Positions 1 through 7,637 of a stretch of DNA of 64,000 nt are shown in pieces (the first letter of the stretch is position 1; each line of letters begins with the position of its first letter). The stretch is from positions 2,976,001 to 3,040,000 of the forward strand of contig NZ_CP089746.1 of the NCBI RefSeq assembly GCF_029541745.1. Reading direction: 5' to 3'. The notes beneath the pieces are model-generated. The model ran no database searches and was not told the DNA's origin. It saw only the letters and a list, made by a program, of their open reading frames with translations. The translations under genes and the position numbers were made by a program. This DNA is from Streptomyces sp. LX-29. GTDB taxonomy: Bacteria > Actinomycetota > Actinomycetes > Streptomycetales > Streptomycetaceae.

Positions 1-300
1 GTCGTAGGTGCGGGCGTCCCGGAAGACCTCGTGGGCCACTCCGTGCCCGCAGACCACATGGGCCGGGCGGGCGCCGAGGCGGATCTCCACCAGCTCACCG
101 TGGCGCGCCATCGAGGTCAGGAAGTCCAGCGGTGCCCGGGCCAGCGGGATCGCGTGGCCGAGCAGCGGAAGCGCCCCCGGCGCCGTGCCCGCCCGAGGTC
201 GCTCCGCCCGCCCCGTCCATTCCGCCCGCCGCGTCCATCCCGTCCCTCCCGTCCACCCCGTCCGACGTGTCCGTCCCGCCCACCCCGTCGGTCCCGTCAT
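1..300 (-). CDS. Cytochrome P450, N-terminal part (runs off the window)
   Basis: An open frame starts at ATG 300-298 and stays open to the window edge, giving the first 100 residues. After a Gly/Thr/Trp/Arg-rich start (residues 1-30, built on short GC-rich repeats) it reads PGALPLLGHAIPLARAPLDF and later LVEIRLGARPAHVV, the proline-rich hinge and first beta strands typical of terpene-cluster P450s (about residues 42-100). The heme-binding Cys region lies outside the window. Its ATG overlaps the TGA of the terpene cyclase upstream (ATGA), so the two are translationally coupled. The obvious inference is oxidation of the terpene made by that cyclase. The family call rests on the N-terminus alone. 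Confidence 0.75.
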   Translation of the reverse strand, partial: MTGPTGWAGRTRRTGWTGGTGWTRRAEWTGRAERPRAGTAPGALPLLGHAIPLARAPLDFLTSMARHGELVEIRLGARPAHVVCGHGVAHEVFRDARTYD

Positions 301-1373
301 CGCTGCCGCCCTTCGCTCAGCCTGGCGACCGGCGCGGCCAGGCTGATCCAGCCGGAGGTCGCCCCGTCCCAGACGTATCCGTCACCGAAATACCGCGGCG
401 TGAGGTACTCGAACTCCTGGCTGCCGCCGATCAGTCGGTCCAGTCCGTCGAGGTAGGTGCGGACGTCGGCGCGTGTCCCCAGCGGTCCGCGGCACACCGC
501 CTCACGGGCGGCGAGGTACGACCTCTCGTGGTACTCGACCAGCCGGCAGACCCGGTTCACGGTCTGCTGGAGCGTGAGCCCCTCGTGCTGGCACAGCACC
601 CGCAGGGCGTTGACGGTGTCCTGCCGGCTGTGCTCCGTGCGCCATGAGAGCAGATCGTTGACAAGGATCAACTGCCGAACGCCATGAGCGTGCAGCTCCC
701 TCAGCGACGGCTCGTCGACGAAGGGCGACATGTCGACACCGATCGCGTACTCGGTGAGCAGCGTCATGAAGTCGAAGCCGAAGCTGTGCGGTCGCCAGGT
801 CATATAGCTCGCGTAGTCGGGCACCGCGCCCGCCCGGCGGAGGGGGAATTCGCTGGCCGTGCCGTCCAGGAAGGTCCTCAGGGCGGCGCTGAACCGATCG
901 GCCTGACGTGGGCTGAGCCCCGGACCGATGCGCCGCCACAGATCGCAGGCGGCGCATCCGTACGGGAAGCCCGGGTCCGGCTCCGCGCCGGCGGTGAAGT
1001 CCTCCAGGATGCGGGCGAACTCCTCGCCGAGCCGGCGCTGGCTGGCGCCGAGCGCGGTGGGGTCCATGGCGAGGTCGTCGATGACGGTCACGAACTGGTA
1101 GAAGTCGACGACGTTGAGCGCGTGCGCCTCGTCGGCGGTCGGGACGGTGAGCGATCCGTAGAGTCCGTTCCGCTGCCGCAGGTACTTCAGCAGCTCCTGC
1201 TCGTCGGCGAAGCAGTCCGCCAGGAAGCGGCGCACCCATCCGTTGGACCGGAACTCGATCTGCGCGGCCTTGGGGTGGTACGCGTAGGGCAGCAGCCGTG
1301 GAAGCTCGGGGAGGTAGAACTGCCCCTCCGCGCGTCGCCGGCCGTCGACCGCCGGGGGCCTGGTGCCGGTCAT
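297..1373 (-). CDS. Class I terpene cyclase
   Basis: This 358-residue protein should ionise a prenyl diphosphate and cyclise it. It has the Mg-binding aspartate-rich motif DDLAMD (residues 99-104), the NSE triad NDLLSWRTE (N239, S243, E247), an Arg about 45 residues before it (R194) as the likely diphosphate sensor, and the C-terminal RY pair (R327-Y328). Length and motifs fit bacterial sesquiterpene cyclases. The frame is open further upstream, but ATG 1373 is chosen because GGTGAGGAG lies just before it and the predicted protein then starts close to the fold. The gene overlaps the P450 downstream and a leader ORF upstream by four bases each. I do not recognise the product; the sequence does not look like epi-isozizaene, geosmin or methylisoborneol synthase. 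Confidence 0.88.
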   Translation of the reverse strand: MTGTRPPAVDGRRRAEGQFYLPELPRLLPYAYHPKAAQIEFRSNGWVRRFLADCFADEQELLKYLRQRNGLYGSLTVPTADEAHALNVVDFYQFVTVIDDLAMDPTALGASQRRLGEEFARILEDFTAGAEPDPGFPYGCAACDLWRRIGPGLSPRQADRFSAALRTFLDGTASEFPLRRAGAVPDYASYMTWRPHSFGFDFMTLLTEYAIGVDMSPFVDEPSLRELHAHGVRQLILVNDLLSWRTEHSRQDTVNALRVLCQHEGLTLQQTVNRVCRLVEYHERSYLAAREAVCRGPLGTRADVRTYLDGLDRLIGGSQEFEYLTPRYFGDGYVWDGATSGWISLAAPVARLSEGRQR

Positions 1374-1465
1374 GAGCTCCTCACCCGGACCGGATGCGCC
1401 GGATCCAGTGCCGACGCGGGCGGCTGCTGATGGACGAGTGATGCCTGTAACGCTGCGGTACTCAT
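1370..1465 (-). CDS. Possible 31-codon leader ORF with a TTA codon
   Basis: ATG at 1465 opens a short frame that ends TCATGA, so its stop overlaps the ATG of the terpene cyclase (ATGA). Codon 6 is TTA, the rare leucine codon read by the bldA tRNA in Streptomyces. A weak purine run (GGGAAA) precedes the ATG. The peptide has no recognisable domain. If translated, it would couple cyclase synthesis to bldA-dependent translation. It may equally be a chance frame, since no coding statistics were computed. Confidence 0.35.
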   Translation of the reverse strand: MSTAALQASLVHQQPPASALDPAHPVRVRSS

Positions 1466-1719
1466 GGTGTTTCCCGCGGGGGAAGAGGAACGAAGAGGTG
1501 TCGAAGCGCGTGGCGTGCTCCGACCTCACGGAGCTTTCACCCGCGGATACGACCGGAAACCCCGTCCGACCTTGACCTCTACCTCACGGCTCACAAAGCG
1601 AGGCGAAGAGCGGCGCGCCTTGAGAGCCGCACGCCCCTGGCCTGCGCACGTGCCGCACGACCGGCACCGCGACCCGGCACGGACGGCCACGACATACGGC
1701 GCGAGGACGGCGCGGCCGC

Positions 1720-1825
1720 GGCGCCGCACGAACGCGGCGCCGCACAAACGTGACGCCGCACAAAAGTGACGCCGCACAAAAGTGACGCCGCACAAAAGTG
1801 ACGCCGCACAAAAGTGACGCCGCAC
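1720..1825. repeat. 16-bp tandem repeat array in a 550-bp gene-free stretch
   Basis: Four exact copies of GACGCCGCACAAAAGT occupy 1752-1815. They are flanked by two decayed copies (1720-1735, 1736-1751) and a partial one (1816-1825). The array lies in the gap 1466-2016 between the end of the ATPase gene and the terpene cyclase unit, both on the minus strand, about 260-360 bp upstream of the leader ORF. I see no convincing gene in this gap; short frames over the array only translate the repeat. The AAAAG core is unusually A-rich for this genome, so it could be a cooperative protein-binding site or a neutral slippage array. Confidence 0.85.
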
Positions 1826-2016
1826 GTGCAGGCTGCCCGTGGGCGAGGGCGCGCTACCCTCCCGCGCCCTCGCTCGCGAACCGGCTGCGCCCGGGCACCG
1901 CTCTCGTGCGGTGCGGGAACGCGCCACCGCGCGGCGTACGGTCGGGCCGCGCTCCGCTGGTCGTACGGGTCAGGGCCCGGGCGGGCGGGCGCCCGACCGC
2001 CGCGGCGTCCGCACCG

Positions 2017-4755
2017 CTACGCGCCCCACGTCCCCGCGCGGCGCGGCGGCAGACCGGCGGCCACCAGCTCGTCGCTGGCCCGTCGCACCAACTCCTCGGC
2101 GCCGCAGCGCACGGCACCCTCCACGCCCTGGTACAGCTGCGCGGCGGCCTGTGCCGCCCGCCCGTCACGGCGCAGCGCGGCTCCGAGCTCCACCTGCGCG
2201 ACCGCGAGCAGATGCGCCGCGGACGACCGCTCGAGGTGATCGACGGCGCGCCGTAACAGGGCGATGGCCTCCGGGGGCTCCTGCACCCGGGCGGCCACGC
2301 ACAGCGTGTAGCCGACGGCGGAGTCGGTGCCGAAGCGCTCCGCCCGCCGCACCGCCTCCCGCGCCAACTCGCGTGCCCGGTCCGGGTCCTCGGCGTGCAC
2401 GGCGAGGGCCAGCTTGAGCATCCAGGGGCACCAGCTCGGATTGTGCACCCCGCGGGCGTCCAGCCGCCGGCCCACCTCGGTGAGCTCCTCCGCCGCCTCC
2501 TTGGTCCGGCCCCACGCGAGCAGCAGCTCGGCGCCGACGGACTGGGCGTCCGGGATGGTGACGGCGGAGGGGAAGGGCCTGCCGAAGTCGTGCCGCGCGG
2601 CGAGCTCCTCGGCCGCCTCCCTCTTGCCCCGGGCGAGCAGGATCTCGATCAGGCTGCCGACGGCGTACCAGTGCACGGGAGCGCCGGGCGCGGCGCGGCC
2701 GGCCAGCCGCAGCCCGAGCCGGGCGAAGTCCTCCGCGTCGGTGAGCCGGCCGGCGCGGAAGTGGATGTAGCCCAGGAAGGAGTAGCCGAAGGCCAGCGGT
2801 ACGCCGCGCTGGCCCTGTCGCTCGAACTCCGCGACGCCGATGGTGAAGAGCTCCTCCGCGCGGTCGGGCCGGTCGCAGTAGAGGAAGGTCAGCCCGACCA
2901 GCGCCGGCACCTCGAAGCCCCACTGCTCGTCGGTCCAGTTCATGCCGTCGGCCAGGGCTCGCTCGGCGTAGTCCAGCACCACGGCGGCCGGCTCGCCGCG
3001 CAGCATCGCGTCCCAGGCGCGCAGCCCGAAGACGTAGCGCTCGGTCTGGTCGTGCCCGCTCAGCCGCTCGGCGAGCTTGGCCAGCCGGCGCGAGTGCGTG
3101 GGGGTGTCATGGTCCTGGGAGCTGAACGCGGCCATCATGAAGTGCTCGGTGTGCAGCCGGAGTCGGGTCGGGGCGTCGGTGGTCGCCCGGGCCTCCTCCT
3201 CCAGCAGGCCCACCGCCTCGGGCATCCGGTCGCAGTAGGCGAGCGCCCGCGCGAGCCGGATGACGATGCCCTGACGGAGCGCGCCGTCCGGGCCGGCCTC
3301 CTCCAGCGCCGACCGCAGGTTGTTCACGGCGGTCGCCGGGTCGTGCCACAGCGCGGGACAGCCGAGTTCGTAGAGGAGCGTGGCCCGCAGCTCCGGGACC
3401 GGCCGCTCGCGCAGCGCCCGCTCCAGACAGCGGCGGGCGGCGTCGGGCGCTCCGGTGCGCAGATACTCCATGGCGGCCTCGCGGAGCTGGCCGACCACCC
3501 AGGGGTCGTCCTCCGGATGGATCTCCATCAGATGCCGCGCGGCGGCGGCCGCGCCCTGCCCGGACTCGATGAGGTCCCAGGCCGCCTTGCCGTGCAGCGC
3601 CACGCGCGTGGCCGCCGGGATCGAGCGATAGATCGCCGTCGCGATCAACGGATGGGCCAGCTCCAGCTTCGGGGTGTCCTTCACCAGACGGGCGGCGCAG
3701 AGCCGTTCGGCGGCGTCCGCGGCCTCCGCCGGGCCCATGCCGGCTATCGACATCACCAGGCTCGGCGACGCCTCCGCACCGAGCACGGCGGCGGCCCGGG
3801 CCAGCCGTACGGCGGAGGAGTCGAGTCGCTCCAGCCGCGCCACCACGCTCTCGTCGGTGGCGGCGGCCATGGACGGCAGCAGGCCGGTGTTCTCGCGGGT
3901 CGGGGACAGCTCCTGCCCCTTGACCTTGGCGATCAGCTCCAGGGTCCGGAAGGGGTTGCCCTCGGTGGCCTGCCACACCCCCTGGCAGAACGCCTCCTCC
4001 GCCTCGGCGCCCATTTCGGCCCGGACCAGCTCGGCCACCGCGCCGGGGCTCAGCGGGGCCAGTCGATAGGGGCGGGTGTCGCTGCCCGCGACCAGCTCGT
4101 CGAGCGCCGTGACCTCGGCGGTCTCGGCGGCCGCTGCCGGGTGGTCCTCGGTGCGGTAGGCGACCACCATGAGCACCGGCAGCTCATCCAGGCGGGACGT
4201 GAAGCCGCCGAGCCAGGCCAGCGACTCCGGGTCCGACCAGTGCGCGTCGTCCAGCACCAGCACCAACGGGCCGCGCTGCACCGCCACATTGATCAGCACC
4301 CAGTCCAGGCCGTCGCGCACACCCTGCGGGTCCGGGGCCGCGCCGTCCTCGACGGGGCACAGCCCCACACAGGGGCCGATGATGTCGTACCAGGCTCCCA
4401 GTAACTCCCGGCGCTCGGCCTCGGGGTAGGAGGCCAGCAGGGGTTGCAGCAGCTGCCGCACGACGTGGAACGCGACCGCGCGCTCCCGTTCGCCGCCCCG
4501 GGCGAACAGCCCGACGCACTCGCGCTCGGCGGCGAGCCGCCGCACTTCGGCCAGAACCGTGGTCTTGCCGACCCCGGCCGGGCCGGTGAACACCAGTAGT
4601 CCGCCGCGGTCGGCCTTCGGTCGCTGGACACCGGCGGGGGACCAACCGCCCAGGTCATCCAGCCGGGCCCGGACGGCGGCCCACTCGGCCTCCCGCTCCA
4701 GTGCCCTCGGAACTCGCCCGTCAGAAGCGGCCGCCGCACGTAGGAATGACGCCAT
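2017..4755 (-). CDS. AAA/LAL-type ATPase with helical repeats, no LuxR HTH
   Basis: This 912-residue protein has the layout of large ATP-binding LuxR (LAL/MalT-like) regulators: an N-terminal P-loop ATPase with Walker A GPAGVGKT (58-65) and Walker B LVLVLDDAHW (about 164-173), then a long alpha-helical TPR-like region from about residue 400 to the end. It stops at RRAGTWGA, about where family members continue into the LuxR helix-turn-helix. The next few hundred bases do not encode an HTH in any minus-strand frame I read. It may signal through a partner or be a truncated regulator. It lies upstream of the terpene genes in the same direction, separated by the repeat array. ATG 4755 follows a reasonable gap; no strong ribosome site decides it. 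Confidence 0.82.
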   Translation of the reverse strand: MASFLRAAAASDGRVPRALEREAEWAAVRARLDDLGGWSPAGVQRPKADRGGLLVFTGPAGVGKTTVLAEVRRLAAERECVGLFARGGERERAVAFHVVRQLLQPLLASYPEAERRELLGAWYDIIGPCVGLCPVEDGAAPDPQGVRDGLDWVLINVAVQRGPLVLVLDDAHWSDPESLAWLGGFTSRLDELPVLMVVAYRTEDHPAAAAETAEVTALDELVAGSDTRPYRLAPLSPGAVAELVRAEMGAEAEEAFCQGVWQATEGNPFRTLELIAKVKGQELSPTRENTGLLPSMAAATDESVVARLERLDSSAVRLARAAAVLGAEASPSLVMSIAGMGPAEAADAAERLCAARLVKDTPKLELAHPLIATAIYRSIPAATRVALHGKAAWDLIESGQGAAAAARHLMEIHPEDDPWVVGQLREAAMEYLRTGAPDAARRCLERALRERPVPELRATLLYELGCPALWHDPATAVNNLRSALEEAGPDGALRQGIVIRLARALAYCDRMPEAVGLLEEEARATTDAPTRLRLHTEHFMMAAFSSQDHDTPTHSRRLAKLAERLSGHDQTERYVFGLRAWDAMLRGEPAAVVLDYAERALADGMNWTDEQWGFEVPALVGLTFLYCDRPDRAEELFTIGVAEFERQGQRGVPLAFGYSFLGYIHFRAGRLTDAEDFARLGLRLAGRAAPGAPVHWYAVGSLIEILLARGKREAAEELAARHDFGRPFPSAVTIPDAQSVGAELLLAWGRTKEAAEELTEVGRRLDARGVHNPSWCPWMLKLALAVHAEDPDRARELAREAVRRAERFGTDSAVGYTLCVAARVQEPPEAIALLRRAVDHLERSSAAHLLAVAQVELGAALRRDGRAAQAAAQLYQGVEGAVRCGAEELVRRASDELVAAGLPPRRAGTWGA

Positions 4756-4934
4756 CCACGAAGCGTATCGGCCACATCACACAACGCGAGGGAGAGTGAC
4801 AAGACTTCCGTTTCCACTTGCGGGCGGGGTGGGCTACTTCTAAAATCCCCGGCGGTTTCGACCGTCAGCGGCGGGAGACGACGCCGGAACCATCGCCCGG
4901 GGAACAGCAGTCGCACGGACCGCCGTTCGGATTG

Positions 4935-4978
4935 ATCCCCCGAAGATCCCCCCGAGATCCCCCCGAGATCCCCCCGAG
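4935..4978. repeat. Four 11-bp direct repeats upstream of the ATPase
   Basis: GATCCCCC(C)GA occurs four times in a row with about one helical turn of spacing, 180-220 bp upstream of the ATPase start and downstream of the small genes at 5042-5297. The regular period is compatible with a cooperative binding site. No gene is seen in 4756-5041. Confidence 0.6.
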
Positions 4979-5041
4979 CGTCCCCGGCTTGAGCGACGCT
5001 CGCACGCCGCCGCATCGCACCCAGGTCACGCGGCCGCCGAC

Positions 5042-5272
5042 CTAGAGTGCCTCGAAGGACGCGGCCCGGCTCAACGTGGTGTGGAAGCGCTGCCAGTTGG
5101 TGGCCACAGCCTCGTCTCCCGCGGTGACGGTGAAGTCCTCCGGTGAGACGAACGGAAGCCGGTCCCGGGTCTCCGCGTCGATCGCCTCCCAGGCGATCCG
5201 GTCCTGCTCAGCCGGCAGTGACCGAGCCGCATATGTGGCACTGCCAGTTTCCGTTGTTGAGTCGGTGGCCAT
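5042..5272 (-). CDS. Small acidic hypothetical protein overlapping the zinc-ribbon gene
   Basis: A 76-codon frame. The part after about residue 18 (LPAEQDRIAWEAIDAETRDR onwards, ending WQRFHTTLSRAASFEAL) has the high third-position GC expected of coding DNA. The first 18 codons, which overlap the zinc-ribbon frame, do not. So the true start is uncertain: ATG 5272 is the only usual start codon, but translation could begin near the zinc-ribbon stop by coupling, or be reached by a +1 shift from that frame. No domain recognised. Confidence 0.45.
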   Translation of the reverse strand: MATDSTTETGSATYAARSLPAEQDRIAWEAIDAETRDRLPFVSPEDFTVTAGDEAVATNWQRFHTTLSRAASFEAL

Positions 5273-5297
5273 CCGTCGAGCCGCAGCTTCCGCACAT
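5208..5297 (-). CDS. 29-residue zinc-ribbon mini-protein
   Basis: A strong ribosome site AAGGAG sits 7 bases before ATG 5297. The peptide begins MCGSCGS and later has WQCHICGSV, giving two CxxC knuckles 15 residues apart, a compact one-zinc ribbon. It ends at TGA 5210-5208, inside the frame of the 76-codon ORF, which continues with better coding character. Either two overlapping genes are translated in sequence, or one zinc-ribbon protein of about 83 residues is made by a +1 shift at GGC-TGA, or a sequencing or natural frameshift split one gene. No family name recognised. Confidence 0.6.
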   Translation of the reverse strand: MCGSCGSTDGHRLNNGNWQCHICGSVTAG

Positions 5298-5684
5298 ATC
5301 GTGTCTCCTTCAGCGATTGCACACACCCCTCATGTCAACTCGCGACCGGTCACCCTCTGTTCCACATCTACGCCGCGGAGATGTGCCGCGGTCGAAATTC
5401 GGTCCGGTATCGGTCGCGTGGCGGCCGGACGACGGCATGAGGAGAGGTCGCGCGGCGGCGGAGGAAGGGGGCGCGCGGCGGTACGGCGAGGGCTCGCGCG
5501 GCGGTCGAGCGCCCCTCGGCGAACGGGCCTCCGAGCGCTCGGCCACGAGCCCCGGGCGATCGGCCACGTTCAGCGGGCGCTCCCTTCAGCGGCGGTCACA
5601 TGGACAGAGCGGGCGATCGGATGGGCGCGGGCGCCGGCCGGGAGTAGGCCGGGATGAATCGAGATCACTCGGGATCAGTCGGGG
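5298..5684. other. Gene-free stretch
   Basis: No frame here has coding character on either strand. It must hold the promoter for the zinc-ribbon gene on the left. On the right, short direct repeats (TCAGTCGGG, about 5673-5697) run into the ligase stop codon. No clear hairpin terminator was found. Confidence 0.5.
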
Positions 5685-6698
5685 TCAGTCGGGTGCGCGC
5701 AGTCGGATGACCGTGACCGCCGCGTGCCGCGGGGTGGTGTCGGCCCGGACCTCCACGGTCAGCTCGGGCGGGACGGGACGGTAGGCGACCTCCGCGCCGA
5801 CCATGTCGTGCGCGATCGCCTCGGGCACTTCGGGCGCCTCGAACTCTGGCGCCGCGGCTCCGTCGGTCGCGGCCTCCGCGTCCCTGTCGGCCTCGGCTCC
5901 CTCGGCCGCCGCTCCGTCCCGCGCGTCCCGCTGCAACCGGCGCAGCGGCTCGGCCAGTCGGGCGCGCAGCGCCGCGTCCAGCGGCGTGGAGACGACCGGG
6001 GTGTCGTCGCCGGGGAGGGCGAGCGCGAGCGCGCGGGGGCGGTAACGCGGCCCCACCACGCCGACCACCACCGCGTCCCGGGTGTCGGAGTGGCGGAGCT
6101 TGAGCCAGTACCGACCCGCGCGGTACGGCTGCGCCAGGCCCTTGACGACCAGTCCCTCGACGCCCACCGCGCGGAGGCTCTCGTACCACTCCGCGGCCTC
6201 CCCGCGGTCGGTGGTCATCGGCACGGGCTGGATCGGCGGGCCGTGTGGCTCCAGGAGCGCCACCAGGGCGGCACGCCGCTCGTCGTACGGGCGCGGCCGC
6301 AGGTCCCGTCCCTCTGCCGCCAGCAGGTCGAACGCGGCATAGGAGGCGGGGCGGCGGCGGGCCAGCCGGGCGGCGCGGGCGGGCGGCGCGGCTGCGCGCT
6401 GCTGCACGGCGGCGAAGTCGGTGCGGCCTTCGGTCCAGACGACGACCTCGCCGTCGAGCACCACCCCGGCGGGGAGCCGAAGCGCCGCCGTGACGAGGTC
6501 GGGGAAGGCGCGGGTGATGATGCGCCCGGACCGCGCCTGCAACAGCACCTCCTCCTCGGTCCGGAAGATCAGCACGCGGTGGCCGTCGAACTTCGGTTCG
6601 TAGGCCAGCCGCCGGCCGGCTGCCGGCGCCGGGAAGGTCTGGATGGGGCGCGCCAGCGCCACCCGCACCGGCGGGGTCACGGCCGGGGCGGCGATCAC
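5685..6698 (-). CDS. ATP-dependent DNA ligase (LigD ligase domain)
   Basis: This 337-residue enzyme seals nicks during non-homologous end joining. The adenylation motif EPKFDGHR puts the nucleotide-accepting lysine at about K36. VVLDGEVVVW (motif III/IV region) and EGLVVKG follow, with an OB-fold after about residue 205. The C-terminal 70 residues are acidic and Ala-rich. GTG 6698 overlaps the TGA of the polymerase gene (GTGA), so the two are coupled. Together they do the work of a fused LigD; the nuclease domain is not present here. Confidence 0.9.
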   Translation of the reverse strand: MIAAPAVTPPVRVALARPIQTFPAPAAGRRLAYEPKFDGHRVLIFRTEEEVLLQARSGRIITRAFPDLVTAALRLPAGVVLDGEVVVWTEGRTDFAAVQQRAAAPPARAARLARRRPASYAAFDLLAAEGRDLRPRPYDERRAALVALLEPHGPPIQPVPMTTDRGEAAEWYESLRAVGVEGLVVKGLAQPYRAGRYWLKLRHSDTRDAVVVGVVGPRYRPRALALALPGDDTPVVSTPLDAALRARLAEPLRRLQRDARDGAAAEGAEADRDAEAATDGAAAPEFEAPEVPEAIAHDMVGAEVAYRPVPPELTVEVRADTTPRHAAVTVIRLRAPD

Positions 6699-7588
6699 GG
6701 GGCCGGCACCGCGCCCGCGCGGCGGGCGTCCAGCAGCGGGTCCAGCAGGTCCCCATGGAGCTCCAGGCGCCCGGCCATGTCGTCGATGGTGAACTCCAAC
6801 CGCTCCGGGCGCCGACAGCCGGCCACCTCCTCCCAGGTGACCGGTGCGGAGACGGTGGGCCGCGCGCGGGCCCGCGCGGTGTACGGGGCGGCGGTGGTCT
6901 TCGCCGCGGCGTTCTGGCTGAAGTCGACGAAGACCTTCCCCGGCCGCAGCGAGCGCTTCATCTGGTACAGGGCCAGGCCGGGCAGCGCCTGCGACGCCTC
7001 GATCGCCAGCCGTTTGGCATAGGCGCTGACCTCCCGCGACGGCGTCGGTCGCAGCGGCGCCAGCAGGTGCAGCCCCTTGGAGCCGCTGGTCTTGGCGCAG
7101 GCGTCCAGACCGTCGGCGGCCAGCCGCTCGCGCAGCCACACGGCCACGGCGCAGCAGTCCACGATGGTCGCCGGCGGACCGGGGTCCAGATCGAAGACGA
7201 GCCGGTCCGCGAGGGCGTGTCCGTCGTCGATCCGCCACATGGGGACGTGGAGCTCGACCACCAGGTTGGCCGCCCACATCAGGGTGGGCAGGTCCTGGAT
7301 GAGCACCTGTCGCGCGGTCTCGCCCTGGGAGCGGGGGACCTCGGCGGTGCGCACCCAGTCGGGGATGCCCGGGGGCGGGTTCTTGGTGAAGAACAGTTGG
7401 CCGTCCGGCCCGTCGGGGTAGCGCAGGAACGCCACCGGGCGACCGTGCACATGGGGGAGAAGCACCTCGGCGGTCGCCGCGATGTAGTGCAGCAGCTCGC
7501 CCTTGGTGGTGCCGCTGGCCGGATAGATGACCTTGTCGAGATTGCGCAGGACGACCCGTCGCCCCTCCACCTCTGTGATCGGCGACAT
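6695..7588 (-). CDS. ligD: LigD-type primase-polymerase
   Basis: The 297-residue protein matches the polymerase domain of LigD, an archaeo-eukaryotic primase-fold enzyme that fills or extends broken ends with nucleotides. Visible features are TKGELLHYI near residue 28, the metal-binding FDLDPG (D133, D135), SGSKGLH (168-174) for nucleotide binding and the third acidic residue in FVDFSQN (about D222). It is the first gene of a ligD-ligase operon and diverges from ku across only 49 bp. The ATG at 7588 is five bases from a 13-bp palindrome, leaving no room for a ribosome site, so the mRNA may be leaderless. Confidence 0.92.
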   Translation of the reverse strand: MSPITEVEGRRVVLRNLDKVIYPASGTTKGELLHYIAATAEVLLPHVHGRPVAFLRYPDGPDGQLFFTKNPPPGIPDWVRTAEVPRSQGETARQVLIQDLPTLMWAANLVVELHVPMWRIDDGHALADRLVFDLDPGPPATIVDCCAVAVWLRERLAADGLDACAKTSGSKGLHLLAPLRPTPSREVSAYAKRLAIEASQALPGLALYQMKRSLRPGKVFVDFSQNAAAKTTAAPYTARARARPTVSAPVTWEEVAGCRRPERLEFTIDDMAGRLELHGDLLDPLLDARRAGAVPAP

Positions 7589-7591
7589 ACG

Positions 7592-7604
7592 ATGAGAATC
7601 TCAT
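7592..7604. promoter_or_regulatory. 13-bp palindrome in the ligD/ku divergent promoter
   Basis: ATGAGAATCTCAT is a perfect inverted repeat (6+1+6) inside the 49-bp gap between ligD and ku, close to both start codons. Its AT-rich core could also serve as overlapping -10 elements for both directions. A shared operator for the end-joining genes is a reasonable inference. Confidence 0.5.
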
Positions 7605-7637
7605 AAAAGGGACCTGAAGGATCTGAAGGGACCATCT

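Noticed and set aside
1720..1825. 16-bp array as a CRISPR
   Set aside because: There are no unique spacers between copies; the units are directly adjacent.
1584..1927. Cys/Phe/Val-repeat peptides (for example CGVTFVRRHFCAASLL) over the 16-bp array, looking like a repeat peptide gene
   Set aside because: They are just translations of the tandem repeat in all three frames, with no ribosome site or consistent frame.
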